Below the pieces are notes generated by a model. That model saw nothing but the letters and a program-made list of their open reading frames with translations, was not told the DNA's origin and did not search any database. A program made the translations under genes and the position numbers. This document shows positions 20,550-30,482 of a DNA stretch of 64,000 bases, piece after piece (within the stretch, counting starts at the first letter, position 1; every line of letters begins with the position of its first letter). Origin of the DNA: Candidatus Woesearchaeota archaeon (GTDB lineage: Archaea; Nanobdellota; Nanobdellia; Woesearchaeales; JAFGUC01). The stretch is from assembly GCA_016938695.1 (NCBI GenBank), contig JAFGUC010000024.1, positions 372,001 to 436,000 on the forward strand. The letters run 5' to 3'.

Positions 20550-21977
20550 TTGAAAATGATAAAAAAAACAAAAATTGTAGCAACAATATCTGACTTAAAA
20601 TGTGATGATGCTTTTTTAAGAGAGCTTTTCGACGCAGGTGTTAATGTTGTTAGATTAAATACTGCTCATCAAGATGAAGCAGGTTCACTTAAAGTTATTG
20701 AAAGTGTAAGAAATATTTCTGAAAAAGTTCCTTTGATGATCGATACAAAAGGCCCAGAGATTAGAACGACAAAAGTTGAAGGAGAAATCAACGTAAAATC
20801 TGGTGACAAAGTTATCATGAAAGGTGGTAAAGATAAAATCTCAACATCAGAATGTGTCTATGTAAACTACAATGATTTTGCAAAAGATTTGTCTGTTGGC
20901 GATGACATTTTAATTGATGATGGAGAATTAGGATTAAAAGTAATAAATAAAACAGAAGATTCTTTAGTTTGTGAAGTTCAAAATGAAGGCGTAATTAAAG
21001 GCAAAAAAAGCGTTAATGTTCCTGGAGTTCACATAAGTCTTCCATCATTAAGTGAAAGAGATTTAGAATACATAAAATTCTCGATAGACAATAATATTGA
21101 TTTTATTGCACATTCTTTTGTACGAAATAAAGAGGATGTTTTAGCAATCCAGAAAATATTAGATGATGCTAAAAGCACAATAAAAATTATAGCAAAAATC
21201 GAGAACCAAGAAGGAGTTGACAACATTGATGAAATTTTAGATCACGTTTATGGTATCATGGTCGCAAGAGGAGATCTTGGAATTGAAATTCCTGCAGAAA
21301 GAATCCCCGGAATCCAAAAAATGCTAATTAGAAAAAGCATTGAACGTAAACGAGCAGTAATTACTGCAACTCAAATGCTTCACACTATGATTAAGAATCC
21401 ACGACCAACAAGAGCAGAAGTAAGCGATATTGCAAACGCAATATATGACGGAACTGATGCAATTATGTTGAGTGGAGAAACGTCTTACGGAGAATATCCA
21501 ATTGAAGCTGTTAAAATAATGTCAAAAATTGCAAGAGAAGTAGAAAATAACAAAAATGCTTACAAAGATATTGCAGTTAAGACAATAAATAATGAAATAT
21601 CTGCATTCCTTGCAAAAGCAGCAGTTACAGCACCAACAAAATTACCAATCAAAGCAATAATTGTTGACACTATGACTGGAAGAACTGCGCGATATTTGGC
21701 AGCTTTTAGAGGAAAAATTCCAGTATATGCTATGTGTTATGACAAGAAAGTCATGAGAGAATTAGGTCTTTATTACGGTGTTAAAACATCCTATATGGAG
21801 CCACAAAAAACAAACGATAAGTTTGTAGAAAACTCTCTAAAATCTCTTGTAGATCGTTCTAAACTAACTGAAGAAGACATGGTTTTAATCTTGGCAGGAA
21901 GCTTTGGAGCAAATCACGGTGCCTCTTTTATTGAGATAAGTACTGTAAAAAGCATATTGAATCAAGGTAAAAACTGA
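20550..21977 (+). CDS. pyk: Pyruvate kinase
   Basis: TKIVATIS, VNVVRLNTAH, DTKGPEIRT, GIMVARGDLGIEIP, TATQMLHTMIKNPRPTRAEVSDIANAIYDGTDAIMLSGETS. Confidence 0.97.
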   Translation: MKMIKKTKIVATISDLKCDDAFLRELFDAGVNVVRLNTAHQDEAGSLKVIESVRNISEKVPLMIDTKGPEIRTTKVEGEINVKSGDKVIMKGGKDKISTSECVYVNYNDFAKDLSVGDDILIDDGELGLKVINKTEDSLVCEVQNEGVIKGKKSVNVPGVHISLPSLSERDLEYIKFSIDNNIDFIAHSFVRNKEDVLAIQKILDDAKSTIKIIAKIENQEGVDNIDEILDHVYGIMVARGDLGIEIPAERIPGIQKMLIRKSIERKRAVITATQMLHTMIKNPRPTRAEVSDIANAIYDGTDAIMLSGETSYGEYPIEAVKIMSKIAREVENNKNAYKDIAVKTINNEISAFLAKAAVTAPTKLPIKAIIVDTMTGRTARYLAAFRGKIPVYAMCYDKKVMRELGLYYGVKTSYMEPQKTNDKFVENSLKSLVDRSKLTEEDMVLILAGSFGANHGASFIEISTVKSILNQGKN

Positions 21978-21980
21978 TTC

Positions 21981-22000
21981 TAATTTTTTTATTTTTATTT
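21981..22000 (+). terminator. oligo-T terminator after pyk
   Basis: TAATTTTTTTATTTTTATTT directly downstream of the stop. Confidence 0.5.
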
Positions 22001-22098
22001 AACAAAGATTATCTAAAATTTCTATTTATATACTTGGCAAAAAAGACCGTCAAAATTAGTAAAGTTTATAAACCCCTTCTTTCTCTCGTCATAATATC

Positions 22099-22362
22099 AT
22101 GGTAGAAGGAATAATTAATAATTTCAAAATCGGAAGACATACAAAAAGTTCCAATCAGATGATTGTCATAGTTCCTACTGTTACAAGCAAAGAAGATGCA
22201 GGTAAATTCGTAGGTAAACAAGTGACATTCACAACAGACGGCGGTAGAAAAATATCCGGTGAAATTAAATCTTCACACGGTAATAAAGGCGCTTTAAGAG
22301 TTGCTTTTGTAACTGGAATGCCTGGTCAAGCAATTGGCAAGAAAGTCGAAATTCAAGGTTAA
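22099..22362 (+). CDS. rpl35ae: 50S ribosomal protein L35Ae
   Basis: FKIGRHTKSSNQMIVIV...GKQVTFTTDGGRKISGEIKSSHGNKGALRVAF; TATA box GTTTATAAA ~25-30 nt upstream of ATG (leaderless). Confidence 0.9.
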   Translation: MVEGIINNFKIGRHTKSSNQMIVIVPTVTSKEDAGKFVGKQVTFTTDGGRKISGEIKSSHGNKGALRVAFVTGMPGQAIGKKVEIQG

Positions 22363-22363
22363 A

Positions 22364-22744
22364 ATGGTTGTAATACAAAAAAAATCAAATAGAAAATCCA
22401 CTGGTGGACGTTACAAAGCTAAGGCATTAACAAAACAAATCGTTAACCAAGGTTCAGAACCTACTCTTACTAAAATCGGAAGTCCAAAATCAAAAGGCGT
22501 TCGATTAAGAGGCGGAACTATTAATACTAAATTGTTAAGAACTGAAACAGTAAATTTGTTTGATGGTAAAGCATTCTCACAAACTAAAATGATTTCAGTT
22601 ATTGAAAACGCAGCAAACAGACACTACGTTAGACGAAACATTCTTACTAAGGGAACTATTGTAAATACTGAAAAAGGTAAAGCAAGAGTTACAAACAGAC
22701 CTGGTCAAGAAGGCGTTGTTAATGCAGTTCTTGTTCAAGAATAA
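22364..22744 (+). CDS. rps8e: 30S ribosomal protein S8e
   Basis: KKSNRKSTGGRYKA...SNRHYVRRNILTKGTIV-like core (ANRHYVRRNILTKGTIVNTEKGKARVTNRPGQEGVVNAVLV). ATG at 22364. Confidence 0.93.
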   Translation: MVVIQKKSNRKSTGGRYKAKALTKQIVNQGSEPTLTKIGSPKSKGVRLRGGTINTKLLRTETVNLFDGKAFSQTKMISVIENAANRHYVRRNILTKGTIVNTEKGKARVTNRPGQEGVVNAVLVQE

Positions 22745-22826
22745 ATTTTTTTAATTTTCTAATTTCTCTTTGAAAATATTTATATACCTCTTTATTTAAC
22801 ATAATAAATAACAGAGGTGATTATAT

Positions 22827-24284
22827 TTGGCAAAACAAACAATAGAAAGTTTACTAAAAAGTCTTAATTCTAAACAAAAAGCTTACCAAAACTTAAAATT
22901 AAAAAATCCAAAAAATGGCGAATACATGCTTAGTGTTTTTCATTTGATTCCTGGAGGAAAATTAAACATTTTACAAGCAGCAACAGAAGTTGCAGCAGAA
23001 TCTTCAACAGGAACAAATTTTATTGTTAAAACAGAAACTCCATTTTCTCGAGAACAAAACGCATTAGTTTACAAATTAGATTTAGAAAAAAATCTTGTAT
23101 GGATTGCATTTCCTTGGCGGTTATTTGATAGAAAAGGAAATATTCAAAATATTTTAACATACATTGTTGGAAATGTTTTAGGAATGAAAGAAGTTTCAGC
23201 ATTAAAACTTCTTGATGTTTGGTTTCCGCCTTCTATGCTTGAACAATACGATGGTCCAAGTTATACAATCGACGATATGCGTAAATATCTTGATGTATAT
23301 GACCGACCAATTCTTGGAACAATAATTAAACCAAAAATGGGATTGACGTCGTCAGAATATGCTGAAGTGTGCTACGATTTTTGGGTTGGTGGAGGAGATT
23401 TCGTTAAAAATGATGAACCTCAAGCAGACCAAGATTTTTGTCCGTACGACAAAATGGTTGCTTATGTAAAAAAAGCAATGGACAAAGCAGTAAAAGAAAC
23501 AGGACACAAAAAAGTGCATTCCTTTAATGTTTCAGCAGCAGATTTTGATACGATGATTCAAAGATGTGAACTAATTAGGAACGCAGGGTTTGAATCAGGG
23601 AGCTATGCATTCTTAATTGATGGAATAACTGCTGGTTGGATGGCTCTACAAACGCTAAGAAGAAGATATCCTGATGTGTTCATACATTTTCATAGAGCAG
23701 CTCATGGAGCGTTTACAAGGGAAGAAAACCCAATTGGATTCTCTGTATTAATTCTTTCTAAATTTGCAAGATTAGCAGGTGCATCTGGAATTCATACTGG
23801 AACTGCAGGAATTGGAAAAATGGCTGGAACTCCAAAAGAAGATGTTGTTGCAGCAAAGAACATTTTAAGATTCAGAGAAGACGGACATTTCTTTACACAA
23901 GAATGGTCTAAAATTCCAGAGAATGATAAAGATGCAATGAAAATTGTCCATCAAGACACAGCACATCACGTTATTTTAGATGACGATAGTTGGAGAGGAA
24001 TGAAAAAATGCTGTCCAATTATTTCAGGTGGATTGAATCCAACTCTTCTAAAGCCATTCATCGATGTTATGGGTAGTGTTGATTTCATAACAACAATGGG
24101 TGCAGGTTGTCATGCACATCCAAAAGGAACAACCGCAGGTGCAAAAGCATTGGTTCAATCATGTGAAGCATTCAAGCAAGGAATAGATATTCACGAATAT
24201 GCAAAGACTCACAAGGAACTAAAGCAAGCAATTGACTTCTTTGAAAAAGCGAAGAAAGATCCAATCAAAGAGCCAAAAGCTTAA
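22827..24284 (+). CDS. rbcL: Ribulose-bisphosphate carboxylase large subunit, form II/III or III-like
   Basis: GTIIKPKMGLTSSEYAEVCYDFWVGGGDFVKNDEPQADQ, HFHRAAHGAFTR, SGIHTGTAGIGKM, ISGGLNPTLLKPFID, GAGCHAHPKGTTAGAKA. Confidence 0.96.
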   Translation: MAKQTIESLLKSLNSKQKAYQNLKLKNPKNGEYMLSVFHLIPGGKLNILQAATEVAAESSTGTNFIVKTETPFSREQNALVYKLDLEKNLVWIAFPWRLFDRKGNIQNILTYIVGNVLGMKEVSALKLLDVWFPPSMLEQYDGPSYTIDDMRKYLDVYDRPILGTIIKPKMGLTSSEYAEVCYDFWVGGGDFVKNDEPQADQDFCPYDKMVAYVKKAMDKAVKETGHKKVHSFNVSAADFDTMIQRCELIRNAGFESGSYAFLIDGITAGWMALQTLRRRYPDVFIHFHRAAHGAFTREENPIGFSVLILSKFARLAGASGIHTGTAGIGKMAGTPKEDVVAAKNILRFREDGHFFTQEWSKIPENDKDAMKIVHQDTAHHVILDDDSWRGMKKCCPIISGGLNPTLLKPFIDVMGSVDFITTMGAGCHAHPKGTTAGAKALVQSCEAFKQGIDIHEYAKTHKELKQAIDFFEKAKKDPIKEPKA

Positions 24285-24289
24285 TTTTT

Positions 24290-24886
24290 TTAAATTTTTA
24301 AATTATTCAGAATTGTTTCTAATCTCTCTTCAGGGGTTCCAGAAATTCTAGTATAATTAAATCCAAATCTACCCAGAATTTCAACCAAGAAATCATCAAC
24401 CTTTTGCCTAATTGATTCATCATTTGGTCTAAATCCATTCGGAGTTAAGGGAAATTCAATAGGCGTATAAAATATATGTTCATAATGTTTTTTAGCATGT
24501 CCGATGTGCAGATTAACAAATACTTCTGAGCAGTGTGATATTACTGGAACTTTGCGACTATAAGATTCCTCAAAAAATCCAAACAAAGGTTTATACTCTT
24601 TTCCTATGACCCAAGACAAAGCAAGTTCAGATAATGTGCTAGAATCTGAGATAAACTCAGGAAGATATTTTTCACTATTGACCCTTCTTGAAAAGGTCAT
24701 GTACCACAATTTGAATGATTCAAATAAGTTTAAATCGACAAGCTTTCGGTGTTCCCCAAACAATTCGTTTCTATAATCTTTAACTAAGTCACGAACTATT
24801 GGTATTTTTAACTCGTCTGCCAAAAGCCTAGATGTAGTTGATGTGCCTGTAGAATATGAACCAACAATAGCGATTTTATACACCAT
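24290..24886 (-). CDS. P-loop nucleotide kinase-like ATPase (NadR-like AAA)
   Basis: IAIVGSYSTGTSTTSRLLADELKIPIVRD (Walker A variant), ISDSSTL (Walker B region). Confidence 0.65.
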   Translation of the reverse strand: MVYKIAIVGSYSTGTSTTSRLLADELKIPIVRDLVKDYRNELFGEHRKLVDLNLFESFKLWYMTFSRRVNSEKYLPEFISDSSTLSELALSWVIGKEYKPLFGFFEESYSRKVPVISHCSEVFVNLHIGHAKKHYEHIFYTPIEFPLTPNGFRPNDESIRQKVDDFLVEILGRFGFNYTRISGTPEERLETILNNLKI

Positions 24887-24994
24887 ATTAATTGTAGTTT
24901 TAGATAACTTTAAAAAATTTACTTATGAAATAAAACACCACTTCTAAGTGACAAAAAAGAAACATTTATAAACAAACTAAGATAAAATACATAT

Positions 24995-25669
24995 ATGGCT
25001 GAAAACTATTTACAACAAAACAGTAGTTTTGGACTTTGTGAGACAATAGAATCCTACAAAAATAATTCTGAAAAAATTGTAGTGACTCTTGACGTGTTAG
25101 CCTTAACAAATTTTCCCTTATTTTCAAAACGAAAAAATGAGATAAAAGGAACTGCAAATTCATTATATCATGACATAGATCATTCTTTTTTTCCAAATAT
25201 CACTAAAAAAGATGCAGGGACCCAATATGCAAAATATGGTGTTATGCAAGGATTAGAAAATTTGCTTGACTGGAAAATTAGTCAAGTATCTTGTGATAGT
25301 TGTGAATTGCACGCAAGTAAAATTTTTGTGCCTTACGATTCTTCTTACGATTACAATTTTACAGCATACATGATGGCTTGCAATGAATCAAGTCATAGAC
25401 CAATGAACAGGACCGAAGGTTTTAACTTTGATTTAAAGAGTATAAAACCAACTAATAATGATTTCAAAGGATTCATGATTAGAAATATTATTTTAACCGA
25501 ATTAGGTTTTTATAATGGTCCTTACGATTATAAAAGCGGTAAAACAATTAATTTTGCAAATGCACATGCATTTTTTAGAAAACTATATTCTGAAAAAATA
25601 GAACAAGATAATAAAAAAGAGAATACAAAACAAAATGTTGGAGATTTTGGTCAACTAAATTTATTCTAA
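24995..25669 (+). CDS. Hypothetical protein
   Basis: 224 aa ORF with TATA box (ATTTATAAAC) ~30 nt upstream of ATG; no family recognised. Confidence 0.6.
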   Translation: MAENYLQQNSSFGLCETIESYKNNSEKIVVTLDVLALTNFPLFSKRKNEIKGTANSLYHDIDHSFFPNITKKDAGTQYAKYGVMQGLENLLDWKISQVSCDSCELHASKIFVPYDSSYDYNFTAYMMACNESSHRPMNRTEGFNFDLKSIKPTNNDFKGFMIRNIILTELGFYNGPYDYKSGKTINFANAHAFFRKLYSEKIEQDNKKENTKQNVGDFGQLNLF

Positions 25670-25676
25670 AACCAAA

Positions 25677-25719
25677 ATATATATAAACTATCGCTTACCG
25701 ATATATCACTATCCGATAG
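25677..25719. promoter_or_regulatory. TATA box with two adjacent inverted repeats, candidate PadR operator
   Basis: ATATATATAAA (25677-25687); TATCG-N5-CGATA (25689-25703); CTATC-N1-GATAG (25709-25719). Confidence 0.55.
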
Positions 25720-25728
25720 GTGATGTAG

Positions 25729-26223
25729 TTGCAAGGTCTCTTAAAAGTCTTAATAATAAAAGAATTGTCAGAAGGTCCAAAGAGTGGATACTTAATAATG
25801 AATGAACTTGAAACAAAGACTGGAAAAAGACCTTCTCCAGGTTCAGTTTATCCTGTTCTAAAATCTATGGAAGAATTAGAATATATTTCTTCAAAACAAG
25901 AAGGTAAATTAAAGATTTACTCCTTGACAACAAAAGGAAAAAGATACGGTTTATCGCTTCTAAAAAAAAGAAACACTATTATGGCTAATAAAATTGAACT
26001 TCTAAAAGAATTAAATGATGGAAAAGATTCTGAAGAGATCAGAACTTTTTTTTGTAAATTAGATTCTTTAATGGAGCAATCCAAAAACATTGCATTATTT
26101 CATGGTTTAATGAGTGACATTCATACATTAGTCACACAAAAAAACTTCAACGAAAAAGAAGAAGAATTCCTAAACATATTCAGACAAACAAAAAAGAAAA
26201 TAATCAAGTTAATAGAAAAATGA
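25729..26223 (+). CDS. PadR-family transcriptional regulator
   Basis: TTG start; LKVLIIKELSEGPKSGYLIMNELETKTGKRPSPGSVYPVLKSMEELEYI. Confidence 0.93.
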   Translation: MQGLLKVLIIKELSEGPKSGYLIMNELETKTGKRPSPGSVYPVLKSMEELEYISSKQEGKLKIYSLTTKGKRYGLSLLKKRNTIMANKIELLKELNDGKDSEEIRTFFCKLDSLMEQSKNIALFHGLMSDIHTLVTQKNFNEKEEEFLNIFRQTKKKIIKLIEK

Positions 26224-27407
26224 GTAGAATAGAAAAAACATTAGAGAAAATTGCACGATTTCAAAGTAGACATTACAAATTTCTATCTTTGGTTGTTTTG
26301 GCAATAACAATTTTCATGATAATTGGAGTTCCAAAAGTACAAATGGAGTCCGACATGTCAAACATGATGCCACAAGAAATGGATGTCTATAAATTAAATG
26401 ACAGAGTCACGGATAAATTTGGTGGACAAGATGTAGTCCTAATTCTAATCACTTTAGATGAATCTTCAAATCTTAAAGACGGCCCTAAAGATATTAGAGA
26501 CGAATCAATAATTAATTACATTGCTAAATTATCACGTTCAATTACATCAGAAAGTTCAATTGAATCAGTTACATCTTTTACAAGTGTATTAGAAAATGCA
26601 GTTGATGTAACAAATCTTGATTCAAATATGATAAATTATTTGTTAAAACAAAGTCCAGAATTAACTCAGTTTTTTTCAGATGATTATAAATCAACATTTC
26701 TAATGATTAAAAGTGATATAGGTTCTTCTGAGGAAAAAGTCAATGCAATAACAGATTTAATAGAATCGAAAATCGAGAGTTTTTCCAGACCTGCAGGAAC
26801 AAAAATAATGATTACTGGAACTCCGCCAATGCGAGTAACAATAATGAATATTTTGTTTAGTGATGCAACATTTACTTTATTATTGGCTTGTCTTTTAATT
26901 TTTGTAATGCTAATTATTCTTGAGAGATCTTTAGCAAAAACTATTTTGATTTTTACACCACTAGCAATAGGACTTATTTGGACTCTGGGAACTATGGGTT
27001 GGATTGGGTTAAATATTTCAATTGCAACTGCAGGTTTAGGTGCAATGATTCTGGGATTAGGTTTAGAATATGGCGTATTTATGTTTACAAGATTCTCTGA
27101 AGAACGAGAAAAAGGTAAAGACGAAGAAGAAAGTATGGCAACCTCAGTTCCAAGTGTTGGTTCCGCAATTTTAGGAAGTGGATTGACAACAACAGCAGGG
27201 TTCTTGGCTTTAACTTTGTCGGTTCTTCCTATGTTACAAAAATTAGGATTAAGTCTTGCAATTGGAATAATTTTCTGTTTAATTTCTGCAATTTTTGTAG
27301 CTCCAGTAATGATTTTAGTTATAGAGCACATGATTGAAAAAATAGACAAGAAGATATTATGTTTATTCAAAAAACGAGTGGAGGGTCATAAACATGGTAA
27401 GTGCTAA
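26220..27407 (+). CDS. RND/MMPL-superfamily exporter, half-size protein 1
   Basis: N-terminal TM, ectodomain, then sterol-sensing/MMPL-like TM bundle LGAMILGLGLEYGVFMFTRFSEER. Confidence 0.9.
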   Translation: MSRIEKTLEKIARFQSRHYKFLSLVVLAITIFMIIGVPKVQMESDMSNMMPQEMDVYKLNDRVTDKFGGQDVVLILITLDESSNLKDGPKDIRDESIINYIAKLSRSITSESSIESVTSFTSVLENAVDVTNLDSNMINYLLKQSPELTQFFSDDYKSTFLMIKSDIGSSEEKVNAITDLIESKIESFSRPAGTKIMITGTPPMRVTIMNILFSDATFTLLLACLLIFVMLIILERSLAKTILIFTPLAIGLIWTLGTMGWIGLNISIATAGLGAMILGLGLEYGVFMFTRFSEEREKGKDEEESMATSVPSVGSAILGSGLTTTAGFLALTLSVLPMLQKLGLSLAIGIIFCLISAIFVAPVMILVIEHMIEKIDKKILCLFKKRVEGHKHGKC

Positions 27408-28554
27408 AAAATTAATAGATATGTATGCACATTTTTTATCGAATCATCCATTCGTAATTATAGGACTAATTTCCGTATTGTTATTTATATCATCAATAAC
27501 GTCATCTTGGATAGAGAATAAAAATATGGACTACAAAGGAATGCTTCCTGACGATGTTGAAGTAATTAGAGCAAATAACATGTTTACAGATAGTTTTGGA
27601 AGTTCTGAATCAGCAATGTTTGTTTTAGAAATAAATCCCAAGACCGTTAGCTCAAATGAGGTAAGAGATATACGTGATGCAAGAGTTTTTTCTTATGTTG
27701 ATAAACTGATACAAATTATTGCATCATCACAAGAAATAGAAGAAGTAAATTCAGTAGTTGATACTGCAAAATTAATGAATAACGGATTTTTACCAAAAGA
27801 CAATTCAATAATAAACTCATATTTTGATGCAAATCCATTAATGTATAATTACGTTTCAAAAGATTATACGATGATGACGATAAATCTAAAATTACGAGAA
27901 AATTATAATCCAGATAATTTAGTTTATGATATGGAGAATGCAATAAACTCTGTACCAAAACTTCCAGGAGTTTCAATAAACCTTGGTGGAGATAGTGTCG
28001 CAGACGTAATAGTTGATAGAGAATTGTCTCCAGATATGGCAAGAACCTCAATGTTTTCTATGATAGGAATTATAATAATTCTTATTGCAATTTTTGGTTC
28101 TTTAAAATTTGGACTTTTACCACTAACAACAATTATTGTTGGAATTTATCTAACAATGGGTTTTGTTGGTTTAGCTGGAATAAAAATGAGTTCCATGACA
28201 AATGGAGTAATATCTATGATTATGGGAATTGGAATTGACTTTGGAATTCAAATAATAAATCGCTTTAGACAAGAGTTAAGGCAAAAAAAACAGACTGCTG
28301 AAGTTTCAATGACTAAAACACTGGAAAACACACTTTGGCCAATGTTTACAACAACTCTTGCAGCAGTAATTGGATTTAAATCAATGAGTATGGGACAAAT
28401 AACAATAATGTCGGAAATGGGAAACATAATGACATTTGGAGTAGTTTTTTGCTTTTTTACAGCAATAACCTTTGTTCCTGCACTAACAATAATAATCGAA
28501 AATTTATTTTCATCTAGAACAAAAATTAAAACAACAAGGAGGATAAAAAAATGA
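27394..28554 (+). CDS. RND/MMPL-superfamily exporter, half-size protein 2
   Basis: Same architecture; ISMIMGIGIDFGIQIINRFRQELR; overlaps the previous ORF. Confidence 0.9.
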   Translation: MVSAKKLIDMYAHFLSNHPFVIIGLISVLLFISSITSSWIENKNMDYKGMLPDDVEVIRANNMFTDSFGSSESAMFVLEINPKTVSSNEVRDIRDARVFSYVDKLIQIIASSQEIEEVNSVVDTAKLMNNGFLPKDNSIINSYFDANPLMYNYVSKDYTMMTINLKLRENYNPDNLVYDMENAINSVPKLPGVSINLGGDSVADVIVDRELSPDMARTSMFSMIGIIIILIAIFGSLKFGLLPLTTIIVGIYLTMGFVGLAGIKMSSMTNGVISMIMGIGIDFGIQIINRFRQELRQKKQTAEVSMTKTLENTLWPMFTTTLAAVIGFKSMSMGQITIMSEMGNIMTFGVVFCFFTAITFVPALTIIIENLFSSRTKIKTTRRIKK

Positions 28555-29777
28555 AAAAATTATTCATAACATTAATGATGTTTTCAATTATTTTAGGATT
28601 ATTTGTATATCCTAGTGTAAATGCTGCATCCAATGTTGATACAGCATACATAAGATTAACATTACTTAATCAAGATCCTGACCCTGCTGAGCCAGGAAAA
28701 TATCTTGAATTACGATGGAAAGTAACTAAATTTGGTAACGATAAACTTGAAGATTTAAAATTTGAGTTACAACCAGAATACCCATTTAGCTTTGATAAAG
28801 TTGACACACCAATAAAAACAGTTGGAACATGGATGGGAACAAGCGACACAGATGAATATTATACTTTATATTATAAAATCAAAGTTGCAGACGATGCTCT
28901 TGAAGGAGATTATGATTTAGATCTTGGTTATTCATATGGCGATGGTCTTGTAACAACCCAAACATACACTGTACGAGTTGGTGAAAAAATAGAACCTGAA
29001 CTTGTTCTAGGAGAAGTAAAAAGTAGTCCAATAAAACTATTAGGAGATACTTCTGAAAATCAAATATCAATAGAACTTCTAAATATTGGAGACGATTCCG
29101 CAGAGAATGTTTATGCAAGTTTAGATCTTCCAGATGGATTCAAAAGTTCATACAGTTATTCAACAGAAAAAAATCTTGGAAACATTATTGCACATTCTAG
29201 TGCAACATCCACAATGTATATTGACATTGAAGACTACGTTAAAGAAGGCGATTATCAAGCAACATTGAATGTAAAATACAAAAAAACAGATGATGATTTT
29301 TACAGTAATTTACAAATTCCAATTAATCTAGAAGTTAAAGGAAAACCAACATTCAAAATAGAATCAGTAGAATACAGCAAAAACTCAATTGAACCCGGAG
29401 ACACAGTTGACATAAAATTAATATTAAAGAATACTGGTTCAAACGATGTTGAAAGCGTTTCTATAAAAGCATTCAAAGAATCAAGTCAGCCAATAGAATT
29501 TAGTGAAAAAAGCGACTTCATAGGAACTTTAAATGTTGATGAGACGGGAGACGGAATTCTTACTTTAGATGTTGATAAAAATGCAATGGCAAAAAAATAC
29601 TTACTAGATATAGAGATAAGAAGTATATACAACGATGAAGTATTTATACAAAAAGAAAAAATTCCATTAGTAATTGAACCAAAAACAAAAGCATTCGATT
29701 CAAGAAACATTCTAACAGGAATTTTACTTGCAGTAATCGTAATCTTATCTGTTCTTTTGGTAAAGAAAAGTAAATAA
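28551..29777 (+). CDS. Secreted, membrane-anchored protein with CARDB/NEW3-like domains (COG1361 style)
   Basis: Signal peptide, Ig-like repeats (GDTVDIKLILKNTGSNDVESVSIKAF), C-terminal TM anchor. Confidence 0.8.
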   Translation: MKKLFITLMMFSIILGLFVYPSVNAASNVDTAYIRLTLLNQDPDPAEPGKYLELRWKVTKFGNDKLEDLKFELQPEYPFSFDKVDTPIKTVGTWMGTSDTDEYYTLYYKIKVADDALEGDYDLDLGYSYGDGLVTTQTYTVRVGEKIEPELVLGEVKSSPIKLLGDTSENQISIELLNIGDDSAENVYASLDLPDGFKSSYSYSTEKNLGNIIAHSSATSTMYIDIEDYVKEGDYQATLNVKYKKTDDDFYSNLQIPINLEVKGKPTFKIESVEYSKNSIEPGDTVDIKLILKNTGSNDVESVSIKAFKESSQPIEFSEKSDFIGTLNVDETGDGILTLDVDKNAMAKKYLLDIEIRSIYNDEVFIQKEKIPLVIEPKTKAFDSRNILTGILLAVIVILSVLLVKKSK

Positions 29778-29801
29778 AGCTTTTCTTCTTTTTTTATTTT
29801 T

Positions 29802-30482
29802 ATGAACCAAGTCAAACAAATCTACAAAGTTCTATTAAAAAAATACGGTCCACAAGGGTGGTGGCCACTTCTCGACGTAAAAGGAACAAATCCAACAAAA
29901 ACAGGTTCTATTCAAGGTTATCATCCAAACGATTACAGTTATCCAAAAACTAAACTTCAGCAATGGGAAATAATTGTCGGAGCTCTTCTAACACAAAATA
30001 CAAGTTGGCCACAAGTAGAGAAGTCATTAATTAATCTAAAAAAACAGAATTTGTTAAATTATAAAATAACAAATAACGATCTAGAAAAAATAAAGGAATG
30101 TATAAAACCTTCTGGTTATTTTAATCAAAAGTCAGAAAGACTAATTAGTTTGGCACAATGGTATCAAGAACTAAAACACACGCCAACAAGAGATGAATTG
30201 TTATCTCAAAAAGGAATAGGTCCTGAAACTGCCGATTCAATTTTATTATATGCCTTTAAAGAGCTACAATTTGTAATTGACTCCTATACTAAACGTATTA
30301 TGAAAAATTTGGAGTTAATACCTAATGATGCAAAATATGATGAAGTCAAAAATTTATTTGAATCAAACTTTGAAAAAGATTTTAAACTTTTTCAAGAATA
30401 TCATGCATTGTTAGTTGAACATGCAAAGAATTATTACACTAAAAAAAAATCAGATTCTTTGTTAAATGTTATCCTGAAATAA
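29802..30482 (+). CDS. HhH-GPD DNA glycosylase, MagIII-like, no Fe-S cluster motif
   Basis: LLTQNTSW, SQKGIGPETADSILLYA, FVIDSYTKRIM (catalytic Asp); C-terminus lacks the EndoIII four-Cys motif. Confidence 0.85.
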   Translation: MNQVKQIYKVLLKKYGPQGWWPLLDVKGTNPTKTGSIQGYHPNDYSYPKTKLQQWEIIVGALLTQNTSWPQVEKSLINLKKQNLLNYKITNNDLEKIKECIKPSGYFNQKSERLISLAQWYQELKHTPTRDELLSQKGIGPETADSILLYAFKELQFVIDSYTKRIMKNLELIPNDAKYDEVKNLFESNFEKDFKLFQEYHALLVEHAKNYYTKKKSDSLLNVILK

